Positions 1 to 9,139 of a stretch of 21,169 nt of DNA are shown here, one piece after another. Both the position numbers and the translations under genes were made by a program. Every line of letters begins with the position of its first letter. The stretch's first letter is position 1. Source of the stretch: a virus; the IMG/VR virus record IMGVR_UViG_3300020474_000152, positions 1 to 21,169 of that record; one strand, 5' to 3'. A model generated the notes under the pieces. That model did no database searches. It worked only from the letters and a program-made list of their open reading frames with translations, and had not been told where the DNA came from.

Positions 1-1
1 A

Positions 2-1525
2 CCTGATTGGAGATATGCATTAGCAATAAAGGGTGGTATGAGGGTGAAAGGAGCTGGAGCAACTTTTAGAACTAACCTACCTATCGATTTCAGAATATCC
101 GGTTCAGGAAATGAAACAGAAATATCTATATTTACTACTGACGATACAACAGGAGAGCCTACTTACTATCTATTAAAGAAAACTGCTACATTTGAATCTG
201 GAAAGACTTTGAAACAAACGTTTACTGTTGCAAGTGCTCAACCATTTACACAACTAGCTTTATCGCGAAAAAATATACTTGAGGTATTATCATGTACCGA
301 CACAGAAGGTAATGATTGGTATGAGGTTCCGTTTATGGCTCAAGATATGATACATAAACAAATAGAAAATAATCAGTACAATGATCCTGAATTAACTTCA
401 TATAATGCACAAACACCATATCTATTAAAATTAAAAAAGACATCTAAACGTTTTGTTAAACGTATAAGAGAAGATGGAAAGGTAATACTAGAGTTCGGTT
501 CTGGAACATCTACTAAACCTGATGAAGAAATAGTACCTAATCCAGTCAATGCAGGATCAACACTACCTACTGCAACACCTAGTGCTAATACTTTTATAGA
601 TCCATCTAATTTTATGTATACTAAAGCTTATGGAGAAGCTCCATCAAATACTACACTTACAGTTGAATATACAGTTGGTAGAGGAATAGAAGATAATGTA
701 TTATCTGGAGAAATTAATTCAATAGATAATATAAAATTTAATTCAGATGGTGCTGGTTTAGATGCTAAATTATATCAAGATACAATAGCATCAGTTGCAG
801 CTACTAACCCTGCACCTGCTCAAGGTGGTAGAGGAAAAGAAGCAATGAATGAAGTTAGAGAAAATGCTCTAGCGTTCTTTAATGCTCAAGGACGTATTGT
901 AAGTAAGAATGATTATATGATTCGTACACTGACAATGCCGTCGCAATACGGATCTGTATCAAAAGTATATGTCACACAAGACGAGCAATTAAATACATCA
1001 AATACAAATAATCGTTTAAGAAATCCTTTTGCAGTAAGCCTTTACACGTTATCTTATAATGCTGATAAAGAGTTGGTTCACACTAACCCTGCTACAAAAG
1101 AAAATATAATAAATTATTTATCTCCATACAGACTATTAACAGACTCTGTTACGGTAAAAAATGCATTTATTATTAATATAGGATTAGATTTTGAAATAAT
1201 AACATTACCAGGATTTAACAGTAATGAGGTTTTATTAAAAGCGATTGGAGCTATAAAAGAATTACTTCATATTGATAAAATGCAAATAAATCAGCCTATA
1301 ATATTTGCAGACATATACAGCGAGTTAGCATCTGTTATGGGTATTCAAAGTATAACTAAATTAGAAGTATATAATTTATTTAATGAAGAAGACGGTTATT
1401 CTGGAAATATATATGATATTAAAGTAGCAACTAGAGATGGAGTAATATACCCATCACTCGATCCAAGTATATTTGAAATAAAGCATCCTAATTCAAATAT
1501 CAGAGGTAGGGTCGCTGGAATATAG
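2..1525 (+). CDS. 6: Baseplate wedge protein, T4 gp6-like (5' end missing)
   Basis: The frame is open from base 2, so the gene begins upstream of the window. The ATG at 38 is probably internal, because the codons before it (PDWRYALAIKGG) read smoothly into the conserved-looking GMRVKGAGATFRTN. About 507 codons are visible; T4 gp6 has 660 residues, so roughly 150 may be missing. The best family signal is the stretch near bases 826-975 (RENALAFFNAQGRIVSKNDY, then MPSQYGSVSKVYV). This is typical of gp6/baseplate-J-like proteins of T4-like phages. In T4, gp6 dimers form the inner ring that joins baseplate wedges around the hub. The C-terminal part is mixed alpha/beta and ends with GRVAGI. A good AGGAG (1524-1528) overlaps the stop and serves the next gene, so the two are probably co-transcribed. 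The assignment to gp6 rather than another J-like wedge protein is from memory of the family. Confidence 0.75.
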   Translation, partial: PDWRYALAIKGGMRVKGAGATFRTNLPIDFRISGSGNETEISIFTTDDTTGEPTYYLLKKTATFESGKTLKQTFTVASAQPFTQLALSRKNILEVLSCTDTEGNDWYEVPFMAQDMIHKQIENNQYNDPELTSYNAQTPYLLKLKKTSKRFVKRIREDGKVILEFGSGTSTKPDEEIVPNPVNAGSTLPTATPSANTFIDPSNFMYTKAYGEAPSNTTLTVEYTVGRGIEDNVLSGEINSIDNIKFNSDGAGLDAKLYQDTIASVAATNPAPAQGGRGKEAMNEVRENALAFFNAQGRIVSKNDYMIRTLTMPSQYGSVSKVYVTQDEQLNTSNTNNRLRNPFAVSLYTLSYNADKELVHTNPATKENIINYLSPYRLLTDSVTVKNAFIINIGLDFEIITLPGFNSNEVLLKAIGAIKELLHIDKMQINQPIIFADIYSELASVMGIQSITKLEVYNLFNEEDGYSGNIYDIKVATRDGVIYPSLDPSIFEIKHPNSNIRGRVAGI

Positions 1526-1528
1526 GAG
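1524..1528 (+). promoter_or_regulatory. Ribosome binding site (AGGAG)
   Basis: AGGAG overlaps the TAG stop of the gp6-like gene and lies 8 bases before the ATG at 1537. It fixes that start and suggests coupled translation of the two genes. Confidence 0.7.
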
Positions 1529-1536
1529 TATAACTA

Positions 1537-2676
1537 ATGATTAAATCAATATATGCAACTTCTGATAACACTATCTATGAAAAAACTGGAAGCTTAAACT
1601 CTGGTATTGATAGTATTTTAGAATTAGCTAAAATATCTTCTTCTGCTGGAATATTTACATCAAGAATACTTATCAAGTTTGACCTCGATGCAGTTAGTTC
1701 CTCAATAGCAGCTGGAGATATTACTGATCCAAAGTTTTATCTAAACTTATATTCAACTAATGTTAAAGAAACACCACTTGCATATGCACTAGCTGCATAT
1801 CCAGTTTCTCAATCATGGCAAAACGGTGTTGGTCGAATGCTAGAACCAATACGTCAGAACGGATATATTCACGACGGCTCATCTTGGATTTATAGAGATA
1901 AAAAAGACCTTACATCAACTTATGTTGCAACTAAAGATACACAGTGGACATCTGAATCACTAGCTACCGGTACTGCAATGAAATACTCGAGCGTAACAGG
2001 TGGTGGTACTTGGTATACAAATTATTATGGAACAGAATCCTTTGATCATGAAACAACTGATTTAAGAATGGATGTAACACCTGTCATAAATTACATACTG
2101 CAAACTACAGCATCTAAAAGTGCTCCTGGAACATTTATTAATGACGGTATTATACTAATGCGATCAGGCTCTCAAGAAACTGACGCAGTAGCTTATGGAA
2201 ATATTCAATTCTTTTCACGTGAAACAAATACAGTATATCAGCCTAGGCTAGAAATAGTGTATGATGATTCTTCGTTTGATACAACTGGACTAACCGAGCT
2301 GACATCTGATGAAGGTGTTGTATACGTTAAAAATCTAAAACATGAATATTCAACTAAAGAAAAACCAAAAATTCGCGTTGTAGGTAGGGATAGATATCCA
2401 ACTAAAACTTTTTCTACTGAATCTAACTATAAGACAATAAAGTTTTTACCAACATCATCTTATTATGCAATTAAAGATGCTTTAACTGAAGAGTTTATAG
2501 TACCATTTAGTAGTGCAGGTACTAAACTAAGTTGTGATACATCTGGAAATTTCTTTAAGTTAGACATGAATTCATTTATGCCTGAGCGATATTATAAACT
2601 AGCTTTCCAAGTAACACAATCAGATGCATCTGTTGTAGTTTACGATGAGAATTTTTATTTCAAAGTAGTTAAGTAA
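1537..2676 (+). CDS. Putative virion structural protein with DNRLRE-like beta domain
   Basis: This 379-residue protein has no signal peptide or membrane segment. Residues 7-50 (TSDNTIYEKTG, ILELAKISSS, SRILIKFDLD) and 204-243 (DGIILMRSG through FFSRETNTVYQPRLEIVYDD) resemble the opening and closing strands of DNRLRE-type beta-sandwich domains, which often occur in surface-exposed proteins. A second beta-rich domain appears to follow from about 260 to 379. The ATG at 1537 sits 8 bases after an AGGAG that overlaps the stop of the gp6-like gene, which supports this start. The gene after it begins one base past this stop, so it lies in a tight structural operon. Its position next to gp6 suggests a baseplate or tail-associated part. 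The DNRLRE resemblance is by eye; the exact role is unknown. Confidence 0.6.
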   Translation: MIKSIYATSDNTIYEKTGSLNSGIDSILELAKISSSAGIFTSRILIKFDLDAVSSSIAAGDITDPKFYLNLYSTNVKETPLAYALAAYPVSQSWQNGVGRMLEPIRQNGYIHDGSSWIYRDKKDLTSTYVATKDTQWTSESLATGTAMKYSSVTGGGTWYTNYYGTESFDHETTDLRMDVTPVINYILQTTASKSAPGTFINDGIILMRSGSQETDAVAYGNIQFFSRETNTVYQPRLEIVYDDSSFDTTGLTELTSDEGVVYVKNLKHEYSTKEKPKIRVVGRDRYPTKTFSTESNYKTIKFLPTSSYYAIKDALTEEFIVPFSSAGTKLSCDTSGNFFKLDMNSFMPERYYKLAFQVTQSDASVVVYDENFYFKVVK

Positions 2677-2677
2677 T

Positions 2678-3958
2678 ATGGCAGCTAGTAATCTAAATAT
2701 CCAGCGAGCGAGAGAGATAGCAGCAGGGTCTAATTCACCTACTCAGCAAGCTAATCAGGTTCTTGGTAAAACAAACTTTTCACCTGCTGTATTACCATAT
2801 ATACCACCAACGACACAACCTACACCATCCTACTTACCACCGCAGACAACAAATCAAACGTTTCCAGCAAATGAGTCGGATGTACGGACAGGAGGTGAAA
2901 CACCTGTAGGTTACGTTAATGGTACAGTTGGTGAAACTAACAACAGAGGTAAATGTGATGGGGTTTGTCCGTATATACCACCTATAGTAGATGGGAAGCC
3001 TAATCAAGATTATGTTACAGCTATACCAGACCCACCACCTCCTCGTGATCCAGAAAAAACAGAATCTATTATTCAAGATGTAGTAGATGAGATTATACAG
3101 GAATCGAACGATGTAATTGATGAGGTGCAAACACATGTACTACCTGGACCGAAAGTGATACCAGATCAAGATATAGTAGTAGCTCCCCCAGCAGTAACAC
3201 CGACAGAGCTAGTTTTACAAAATCAAGCAGCCTGTGAAGATCCTAATCTAATACCTGAAATAGTTATTAACAATGATATAACGGTAAAGGTTAATGTCGA
3301 AGCTCCACCAAGTGCAAGTATTCCTAGATTTGAAGTACCAAATATAGTGTTTGGATGTATGGATCCAGATGCATTAAACTACAATCCAGATGCTACTGTA
3401 AACGACTTCACTTGTGAATTCGAACCACCTCCAGAAGAGGAAGAAGAGGAAGATGAGGTGGTTGTAGTTGAAGAACCTGAGTATGATCCTCCTATGCCTC
3501 CAGAAGTACCATTTTTGAATTCTCATGGCGAAGTGTTATATATCGTTACTAAAGAAGATGTAAAAGAAGGTAAAATGGTTAAATTGCCTAGTGGTAAAAA
3601 AATAAAAGCTACACTTGATTTTGTAAATTATATAATGCGACAACAAACATCATCATCAGATATTGTATTAACAGAAGAAGAACGAGATGTAACTATACGT
3701 AAAGAGGCTCGTAAACTATTAGGAGGAAAACTTCCAGGAGATGAGCTAGGGATGGGAGAGACTACTATTGCAGTAATGGATGATGAGTTAGAAAAAGAAA
3801 ACAAAAAAATATTTAGAAACCCTCGAGGTATAATTTATATAAAACCGGAAACTGACCCTAATCTAAAAATTAGCTTGAGAAGTAGAGCTTTTGATCACGG
3901 TCAATATACAAGAACAATAGATACAACTTTTCCAGGACTTCTTGGCAAAATGGAATAA
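2678..3958 (+). CDS. Proline-rich, acidic structural protein with a Cys-bounded GCxDPxAxNYNP motif
   Basis: This 426-residue protein has a low-complexity, probably extended N-terminal two thirds. Prolines cluster at 35-55 and 117-122, and there is a short Cys pair at 93 and 97. Residues 226-246 form a Cys-bounded motif (GCMDPDALNYNPDATVNDF, then TC) of the type often seen as GCTDPxAxNYxPxAxxDDGSC in secreted bacterial proteins, notably of Bacteroidetes. A run of Glu/Asp follows (253-267). From about 280 a more ordinary globular part begins (SHGEVLYIVTKEDV), and it ends with a charged and aromatic tail. The start codon follows the previous stop by one base; no strong ribosome binding site is visible, so translational coupling is likely. 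The position between structural genes implies a virion role, perhaps a flexible tether. Function is not recognised. Confidence 0.65.
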   Translation: MAASNLNIQRAREIAAGSNSPTQQANQVLGKTNFSPAVLPYIPPTTQPTPSYLPPQTTNQTFPANESDVRTGGETPVGYVNGTVGETNNRGKCDGVCPYIPPIVDGKPNQDYVTAIPDPPPPRDPEKTESIIQDVVDEIIQESNDVIDEVQTHVLPGPKVIPDQDIVVAPPAVTPTELVLQNQAACEDPNLIPEIVINNDITVKVNVEAPPSASIPRFEVPNIVFGCMDPDALNYNPDATVNDFTCEFEPPPEEEEEEDEVVVVEEPEYDPPMPPEVPFLNSHGEVLYIVTKEDVKEGKMVKLPSGKKIKATLDFVNYIMRQQTSSSDIVLTEEERDVTIRKEARKLLGGKLPGDELGMGETTIAVMDDELEKENKKIFRNPRGIIYIKPETDPNLKISLRSRAFDHGQYTRTIDTTFPGLLGKME

Positions 3959-3964
3959 TAAAAT

Positions 3965-6900
3965 ATGGCACCATTTATAGGATATTCAAACGAACTCGTA
4001 ATTGACTCAACTCAAGGTCAAGCTATAGCTGAATACTATAGTCCCGATGATATTGATCGTATAACGGTCACGTTCGGGTATTTAGAAGATCCTGCATTCG
4101 GCTTGAGTGATAGAGACAGGGTAGAACTTCACGTTTACGATATTAGTAAAAATCACTTATATTCTGATCATAAAATAGAAGGATGGGAAATAGGCTCTGA
4201 TACAGAAGGCAAACCAGTAATACATTTAAGAATTCGCGATGATTTGCGAAAGTTAGGGTTTACTAAAGGTGTATATAATATTGTATATAATTTTCATAGA
4301 GATGTAGTAGGTAAGAATATTGGACCTAAATTCTCTGTACATTCTATAAGCAATGACAGAAAAGAAATACGTTTAGTGCCTATGATACCGGAAGATAGTA
4401 TACCATATGCTGGACCTGAATTAGAAGATTTTTACGAAGCTTTCCAGCAACTAAAAGGTTCTTCTGGTGTAACAGGACCATTTATAGGACCTTCAGTATC
4501 TAATAATACTTTATGGTCTCAAATGCATATTAACTTCGGATACAATTATACTCCTTTAGCAGCTGCATGGGTAGTTAATGATGTTTATCCACCCGATCCA
4601 TTGTTTCCTAATACAATATTACTAAAACTGTATACAAAAGTACCACCAAATATACAAGCAAAAGATAGGTGCTGGTTAGTTGCAGAAGCAGCTCAACCTG
4701 TAATTAATAGATGTATGATTGATGAACCAATCTTACAACCGGGTAACATGATGGCCAATCCTAACTTTGACTTATGCCTAGATACTACCCCGAGAGTTCA
4801 TCTAGATCATAAAACTCAATCTGAGATATTAGGAAGTGAATCTGATTTAGCAAACGAATTAGTAAATGCATATTCATCAAGCGCTGCAGGAATAAAATTA
4901 AATGTAGATTATTCTATATTTGAAAATTATGTACACTTTAGTTCAGTTAAAGAAAGGTTAGAGAATTTTGTATATAAATTAAAATTAATTAATGGATATG
5001 ATACGCGAGCTCGAGATTTCGATTATAGTGAATTTTCATCTCAAGACGTGTATATATACGAATATACTGGATCGCACGGCTCAATACATACGAAAAGGTA
5101 TCAACGAAGGTGGGTTAATAAAAAGCTTGATTTAATAAATAATTTTGATGATTGGGAAAAATGGCTCTATTTTGATAGTGGTTCTAAAGCTAAATATATA
5201 ACTACTACTGGATCGAGAGGTGGTCACGAATATGATTGGTCACGTTCAGCTATAACCCCATTCCCTAAACTATCAGGTTCTTACAAAAACGATTTATGGT
5301 CTGAAGATTATTTAGAGTGGAGTGTCGATCAACTATTTGATTGGGCAGTTCACAGTATTTTTATTCCTGGACCGAATTATGAATTATTACATTTAACCTC
5401 TTCTAAATCATCAAATTGGTTATCAGCGGCGAGAGCATCTGCAAGTGCATATGATAAATGGAACCCTAATATATTACGGAAGACAGTACCAGAATATTTA
5501 AGTGATATAGGGGCAGCTCAAAACGAAACATATCTGAGATTTGTAGATATGGTTGGGCAAGCTCACGATATTCCATGGACTTACACAAGAGCATTTACAG
5601 AAAAAGCGGATAGACTGCATAATGAACATTATGAAAATAAGCGGGGTATGTCTGATGATATTATATACCATGTAGGAAAAGCTGCAGGTATAGAATTAGT
5701 AGATGGTGATCCAAACCAAACTCTTTGGGAATATAAATTAGGTAAAGATTCTGAAGGATTTATAAAACAGAATGCACCTACGGCATCTATAAGAACTATG
5801 CCAGCTAAACAACGAACAAGAGAGGTATGGAGACGTATACTAAATAATTTACCTTTATTATTAAAATCGAAAGGTACTCGAACAGGAGTTCGTGGATTAA
5901 TAAATTGCTACGGAGTACCAGAAGAAGTTCTTCCAATATATGAATATGGTTCTAGTAAGCGAAGTGATCAAACAACACTATACGAAGAACAAAATTTTAA
6001 GTACTGCTTAAACTTTCATCAAAGTCAATCAGTATCTACTTACTGGGGACCACATCAACTTTCAGCTGGGCGGATAACATCTAGTGCAGTAACCCCTAAC
6101 GCTGTAGAATTTAGAGTTTACCCTAATCCTAATACAGCAGCTTATACACAATCTTTATGGCAAGTAAATAATAGGGCAGGTATACGATTACATAGAAGCT
6201 ATAGTAGTGCAGTTAAACTCAACGGTCAACCAGAAGCGTTTACAGAGTACGGACATTTTAGTTTAATACTTTCAAGCTCTCAAGGCTATGTATCTGCATC
6301 AACAGGCAAAGCTAAAATATTTCAAGAAAGTAATGAGAGAAAATCTGGTGAAGGTTGGTGGACAGTATTACTAAATCGAGTACCTAATAATAAAAAACAA
6401 ACACCTTACGGAGCATATCATAGTGCGAGTATGTTTAATTATACATTGACATGCGTTCGAGCTGAGTACGGTACTGTAGATCAAGCAGTTTCATGTAGTT
6501 TTCCAGTAACTGGAGCAACTAATTATCACTCTGCATCAATGAATCAAGCTTACTCTGGAAGCCTTGAATCTGGAATAAAAGCTTACTTAGGTGGGTATGT
6601 AACTACGAGTGGCAATTATTATGGTTCTCAAAATCATAAACTATTTGGAGATGCATTTAGTGGGTCAATGCAAGAGTTAAGATATTATGCATGCGCTCTA
6701 TCACACTCAGTTTTAGTTGATCATACTCTCGCACCAGAAATGTATTCATCTAATAACCCTCTAACTACACATTCTGATTTATTAGTTAGATTAAAGTTAA
6801 GTGAAAGATTAAATCATTATAGTGGTAGTGTACAATCACCATCATCTTCTCAACATATTATAAACTTATCTCCTGATCAAGAATCATCAAGCTTAAATTA

Positions 6901-8389
6901 CAATAAAACTAATTTTGTAACTTATGGTGTAGCAAATAACTATCCATCGACCTTTCCATATGCATTTACTGAAGAACGATATTATATCGATACACCGGAA
7001 TTAGGTCCAAACAATTATACAAGTGATAAGTTTAGAAGAGAAGAGAATAGACTAGTAAGAAACCTAAGCCCGTTCGGTCGTGCTGAAAAGCCTAGCGGTG
7101 AAAAATACGCTTTAGATAGTAATGAATTAGGTGTATACTTCTCACCGACAGATCAAGTAAATAAAGATATATTTAATTCAATAGGTGGAGAGCAGCTAGA
7201 TGATTATATAGGGGATCCGAGAGATAAATTTAGAACATTCTATCCAGATTTAGATATTCTAAATAACGCATATTGGAAAAAGTATAAAAAAGAAAATAAT
7301 AAAAACACTTATTTGGAGCAGCTTAGGTTATATGATATGTCATTATTTACAATGATAAAGCAATTCTTACCTGCTAGAGCTAATGCTGATGTGGGTGTTG
7401 TAATTGAGCCGCATTTTATAGAGCGCTCTAAAGTTATACCTCCAGGTAGAATGAAAATTACAGGTGACACTAAACAACAGAATATAGCTAGAAATGCTGG
7501 CTCTTTTAGACGATTCCGACAAATGACTACACCTGCGCAGACGACACAACCGCAACAGACAACTACTGGTTTTGTACTCCAACCACAAACATGGACATCT
7601 ACAATAGGTAAGCCAAATAAACCGCCGGTAGGTTCACCTAAAGTGTTTGGATTAAAAGGCTCTATATCAGCATATCCTCTAAATTCAATTCTTAAAAGCT
7701 TTACTGGAAAGATACAAGCTCTTGCAATGGTAACTTCATCATCACCTAATAAATTAACTATTGATGGTACAATAGGAGGTTCTTCTGATCCATTAATTAG
7801 ATTATCAGATGAAACGGTTAAATCAGCTGGAATAGGTATAGACAGAATAGTACAGAAAAAGGGTAGTGAAGTAATGTCACATACATCTATAACAAGCTCT
7901 AATACTCAAATAGAAGGTACAATTAACGTTGCAGCTAACATTTCTGAATCTAGATATAAATACAAAACGCTACCTAGTCGTTCTAATGGATATGTTGAAG
8001 AGACATCTGAATTTGATCTTAAATTTGAGCCGACTACTTCATTTGTAGGGTCATTTAAGAAGTCAGAATTTAGACAGACGACTAAATATTTTTATAATGG
8101 AAATGCAGAAAGTGCTTCTAGAGGAAAACTTTATGAAACAGGAGGTAGTGTTAACTTATTTGCTACTAGTAAATCACGACAAGCAGCAGAAGTTAATGAT
8201 TATAATTTAGATGGAATAGAAGGATTATTTAGAATGAAATATAAAGGTACACAGATTAAGGGAGGAGACTTCAATATTGATAGTTCTGAGACACCAGATG
8301 GTGGCCCAGTTGTATCATTTACGTTTGGAGATCCAAATCAGCTAATAACAACTGACCCTACTTTTGGAGGTACTGTAGATATTCATTAG
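3965..8389 (+). CDS. Giant virion structural protein with concanavalin/LamG-like domain
   Basis: This 1474-residue protein is among the largest in the window. The N-terminal approximately 130 residues look like a compact beta domain. Around residues 627-660 is a helical motif (LLLKSKGTRTGVRGLINCYG, then VPEEVLPIYEYG) that I associate with tail or baseplate proteins of large phages. Residues about 700-915 look like a LamG/concanavalin-type jelly roll, ending in SGSMQELRYYA (899-909), the closing motif also seen twice in the gene at 10450. A Gln/Thr/Pro-rich linker lies near 1183-1205 and a beta-rich tail follows. The ATG at 3965 comes 6 bases after the previous stop, with no strong ribosome binding site. 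It is probably a baseplate-peripheral or tail appendage protein. Its size and Ser/Tyr/Asn-rich makeup fit this; the precise homologue in T4 is not evident. Confidence 0.65.
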   Translation: MAPFIGYSNELVIDSTQGQAIAEYYSPDDIDRITVTFGYLEDPAFGLSDRDRVELHVYDISKNHLYSDHKIEGWEIGSDTEGKPVIHLRIRDDLRKLGFTKGVYNIVYNFHRDVVGKNIGPKFSVHSISNDRKEIRLVPMIPEDSIPYAGPELEDFYEAFQQLKGSSGVTGPFIGPSVSNNTLWSQMHINFGYNYTPLAAAWVVNDVYPPDPLFPNTILLKLYTKVPPNIQAKDRCWLVAEAAQPVINRCMIDEPILQPGNMMANPNFDLCLDTTPRVHLDHKTQSEILGSESDLANELVNAYSSSAAGIKLNVDYSIFENYVHFSSVKERLENFVYKLKLINGYDTRARDFDYSEFSSQDVYIYEYTGSHGSIHTKRYQRRWVNKKLDLINNFDDWEKWLYFDSGSKAKYITTTGSRGGHEYDWSRSAITPFPKLSGSYKNDLWSEDYLEWSVDQLFDWAVHSIFIPGPNYELLHLTSSKSSNWLSAARASASAYDKWNPNILRKTVPEYLSDIGAAQNETYLRFVDMVGQAHDIPWTYTRAFTEKADRLHNEHYENKRGMSDDIIYHVGKAAGIELVDGDPNQTLWEYKLGKDSEGFIKQNAPTASIRTMPAKQRTREVWRRILNNLPLLLKSKGTRTGVRGLINCYGVPEEVLPIYEYGSSKRSDQTTLYEEQNFKYCLNFHQSQSVSTYWGPHQLSAGRITSSAVTPNAVEFRVYPNPNTAAYTQSLWQVNNRAGIRLHRSYSSAVKLNGQPEAFTEYGHFSLILSSSQGYVSASTGKAKIFQESNERKSGEGWWTVLLNRVPNNKKQTPYGAYHSASMFNYTLTCVRAEYGTVDQAVSCSFPVTGATNYHSASMNQAYSGSLESGIKAYLGGYVTTSGNYYGSQNHKLFGDAFSGSMQELRYYACALSHSVLVDHTLAPEMYSSNNPLTTHSDLLVRLKLSERLNHYSGSVQSPSSSQHIINLSPDQESSSLNYNKTNFVTYGVANNYPSTFPYAFTEERYYIDTPELGPNNYTSDKFRREENRLVRNLSPFGRAEKPSGEKYALDSNELGVYFSPTDQVNKDIFNSIGGEQLDDYIGDPRDKFRTFYPDLDILNNAYWKKYKKENNKNTYLEQLRLYDMSLFTMIKQFLPARANADVGVVIEPHFIERSKVIPPGRMKITGDTKQQNIARNAGSFRRFRQMTTPAQTTQPQQTTTGFVLQPQTWTSTIGKPNKPPVGSPKVFGLKGSISAYPLNSILKSFTGKIQALAMVTSSSPNKLTIDGTIGGSSDPLIRLSDETVKSAGIGIDRIVQKKGSEVMSHTSITSSNTQIEGTINVAANISESRYKYKTLPSRSNGYVEETSEFDLKFEPTTSFVGSFKKSEFRQTTKYFYNGNAESASRGKLYETGGSVNLFATSKSRQAAEVNDYNLDGIEGLFRMKYKGTQIKGGDFNIDSSETPDGGPVVSFTFGDPNQLITTDPTFGGTVDIH

Positions 8390-8395
8390 GAAAAG

Positions 8396-8416
8396 GGTTA
8401 GTTTTATAATTTAACC
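8396..8416 (+). other. Weak hairpin in the intergenic gap
   Basis: GGTTA (8396-8400) can pair with TAACC (8412-8416) around an 11-base loop, 7 bases past the stop of the giant structural gene. Five pairs in AT-rich DNA is weak. It might slightly attenuate transcription or protect an mRNA end, but chance is equally plausible. Confidence 0.2.
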
Positions 8417-8442
8417 ATATTTATTAAAGACACAACACATAC

Positions 8443-8449
8443 AAAGGGA
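8443..8449 (+). promoter_or_regulatory. Ribosome binding site (AAAGGGA)
   Basis: A purine-rich AAAGGGA ends 7 bases before the ATG at 8457 and supports that start. The 67-base gap before this gene could also hold a promoter, but I see no convincing one. Confidence 0.5.
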
Positions 8450-8456
8450 TAACAAA

Positions 8457-9125
8457 ATGGGATATTTAGATAACACATCGATCACAGTAGACGCAATCTT
8501 AACAAAGAAAGGTCGTGAAATATTAGCTAAAGGGGCTGATGAATTCAAGATCACACAATTTGCACTTGCTGATGACGAAATTGATTATAGTTTATGGAAT
8601 CCATCTCACGCACTAGGTAGCAATTATTATGGAATAGCAATTGATAATATGCCATTAGTAGAAGCAATACCGGATGAAACACAAACTATGAAGTATAAAT
8701 TAGTAACACTTCGAAAGAGTACTACACGTATTCCTGTAATCACAGTACCACAATCAACTGTAACTTTAGTAGCAGGAGGTGATGCAGTAGAAGTAAAACC
8801 TAACACATCAAACTTTGAAGGTGGTAATTCTGTTCTAGGATATACAGCTATACTTTCAAATAGTGATGTTGCATTTTTAGAAGTTGGTAGTCCAGTTAAG
8901 AGTTTGTTAATGCAACAAGCAACTGTACCTACTTTTGTTGGAGACGACGAATCAGCACAATCAGTAACTGCAGTTGGATTTAGCTTTAGAATAGTAGCTA
9001 AAAATCAACCTATAGAAAAGAAGAGTGCAACTCTTACTATTATCGGTAATGAGACAGGTGGAAGAGCAACAGTAACAGTAACTGTTAACAAACAAGAAGT
9101 TGCAACATCTGGTGGTAGTTTATAA
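8457..9125 (+). CDS. Putative virion structural protein, small beta-rich
   Basis: This 222-residue protein begins MGYLDNTSITVDAILTKKGR. Residues 1-50, with the segment FKITQFALADDEIDYSLWNP (29-48), match a pattern I know from structural proteins of T4-like phages that lie in the virion gene cluster. The C-terminal part, from about 95, is alternating hydrophobic and Thr/Val-rich and closes with ATVTVTVNKQEV, which suggests an Ig-like beta sandwich. There is no Cys and no membrane segment. The start is supported by AAAGGGA 7 bases upstream. The next gene begins 14 bases after its stop. A tail or baseplate component, or a fibre connector, is likely. No enzymatic motif is visible and the exact role is unknown. 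Confidence 0.65.
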   Translation: MGYLDNTSITVDAILTKKGREILAKGADEFKITQFALADDEIDYSLWNPSHALGSNYYGIAIDNMPLVEAIPDETQTMKYKLVTLRKSTTRIPVITVPQSTVTLVAGGDAVEVKPNTSNFEGGNSVLGYTAILSNSDVAFLEVGSPVKSLLMQQATVPTFVGDDESAQSVTAVGFSFRIVAKNQPIEKKSATLTIIGNETGGRATVTVTVNKQEVATSGGSL

Positions 9126-9139
9126 AATAGGGAATAGAA

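Noticed and set aside
38-40. ATG at 38 as the true start of the gp6-like gene
   Set aside because: The frame is open to the window edge and the upstream codons continue a conserved-looking segment, so the gene is cut by the window.
2834-3136. Open frames on the - strand (also at 7367-7588, 9005-9226, 11993-12181, 14698-15066 and 19073-19273)
   Set aside because: Each is fully inside a well-supported + strand gene, has no recognisable domain and shows low-complexity or odd composition typical of antisense frames.
7955-7962. TATAAATA, identical to the T4 late promoter core, on the + strand
   Set aside because: It lies deep inside the giant structural gene, about 500 bases before the next start. 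In DNA this AT-rich, two or three such 8-mers per strand are expected by chance.
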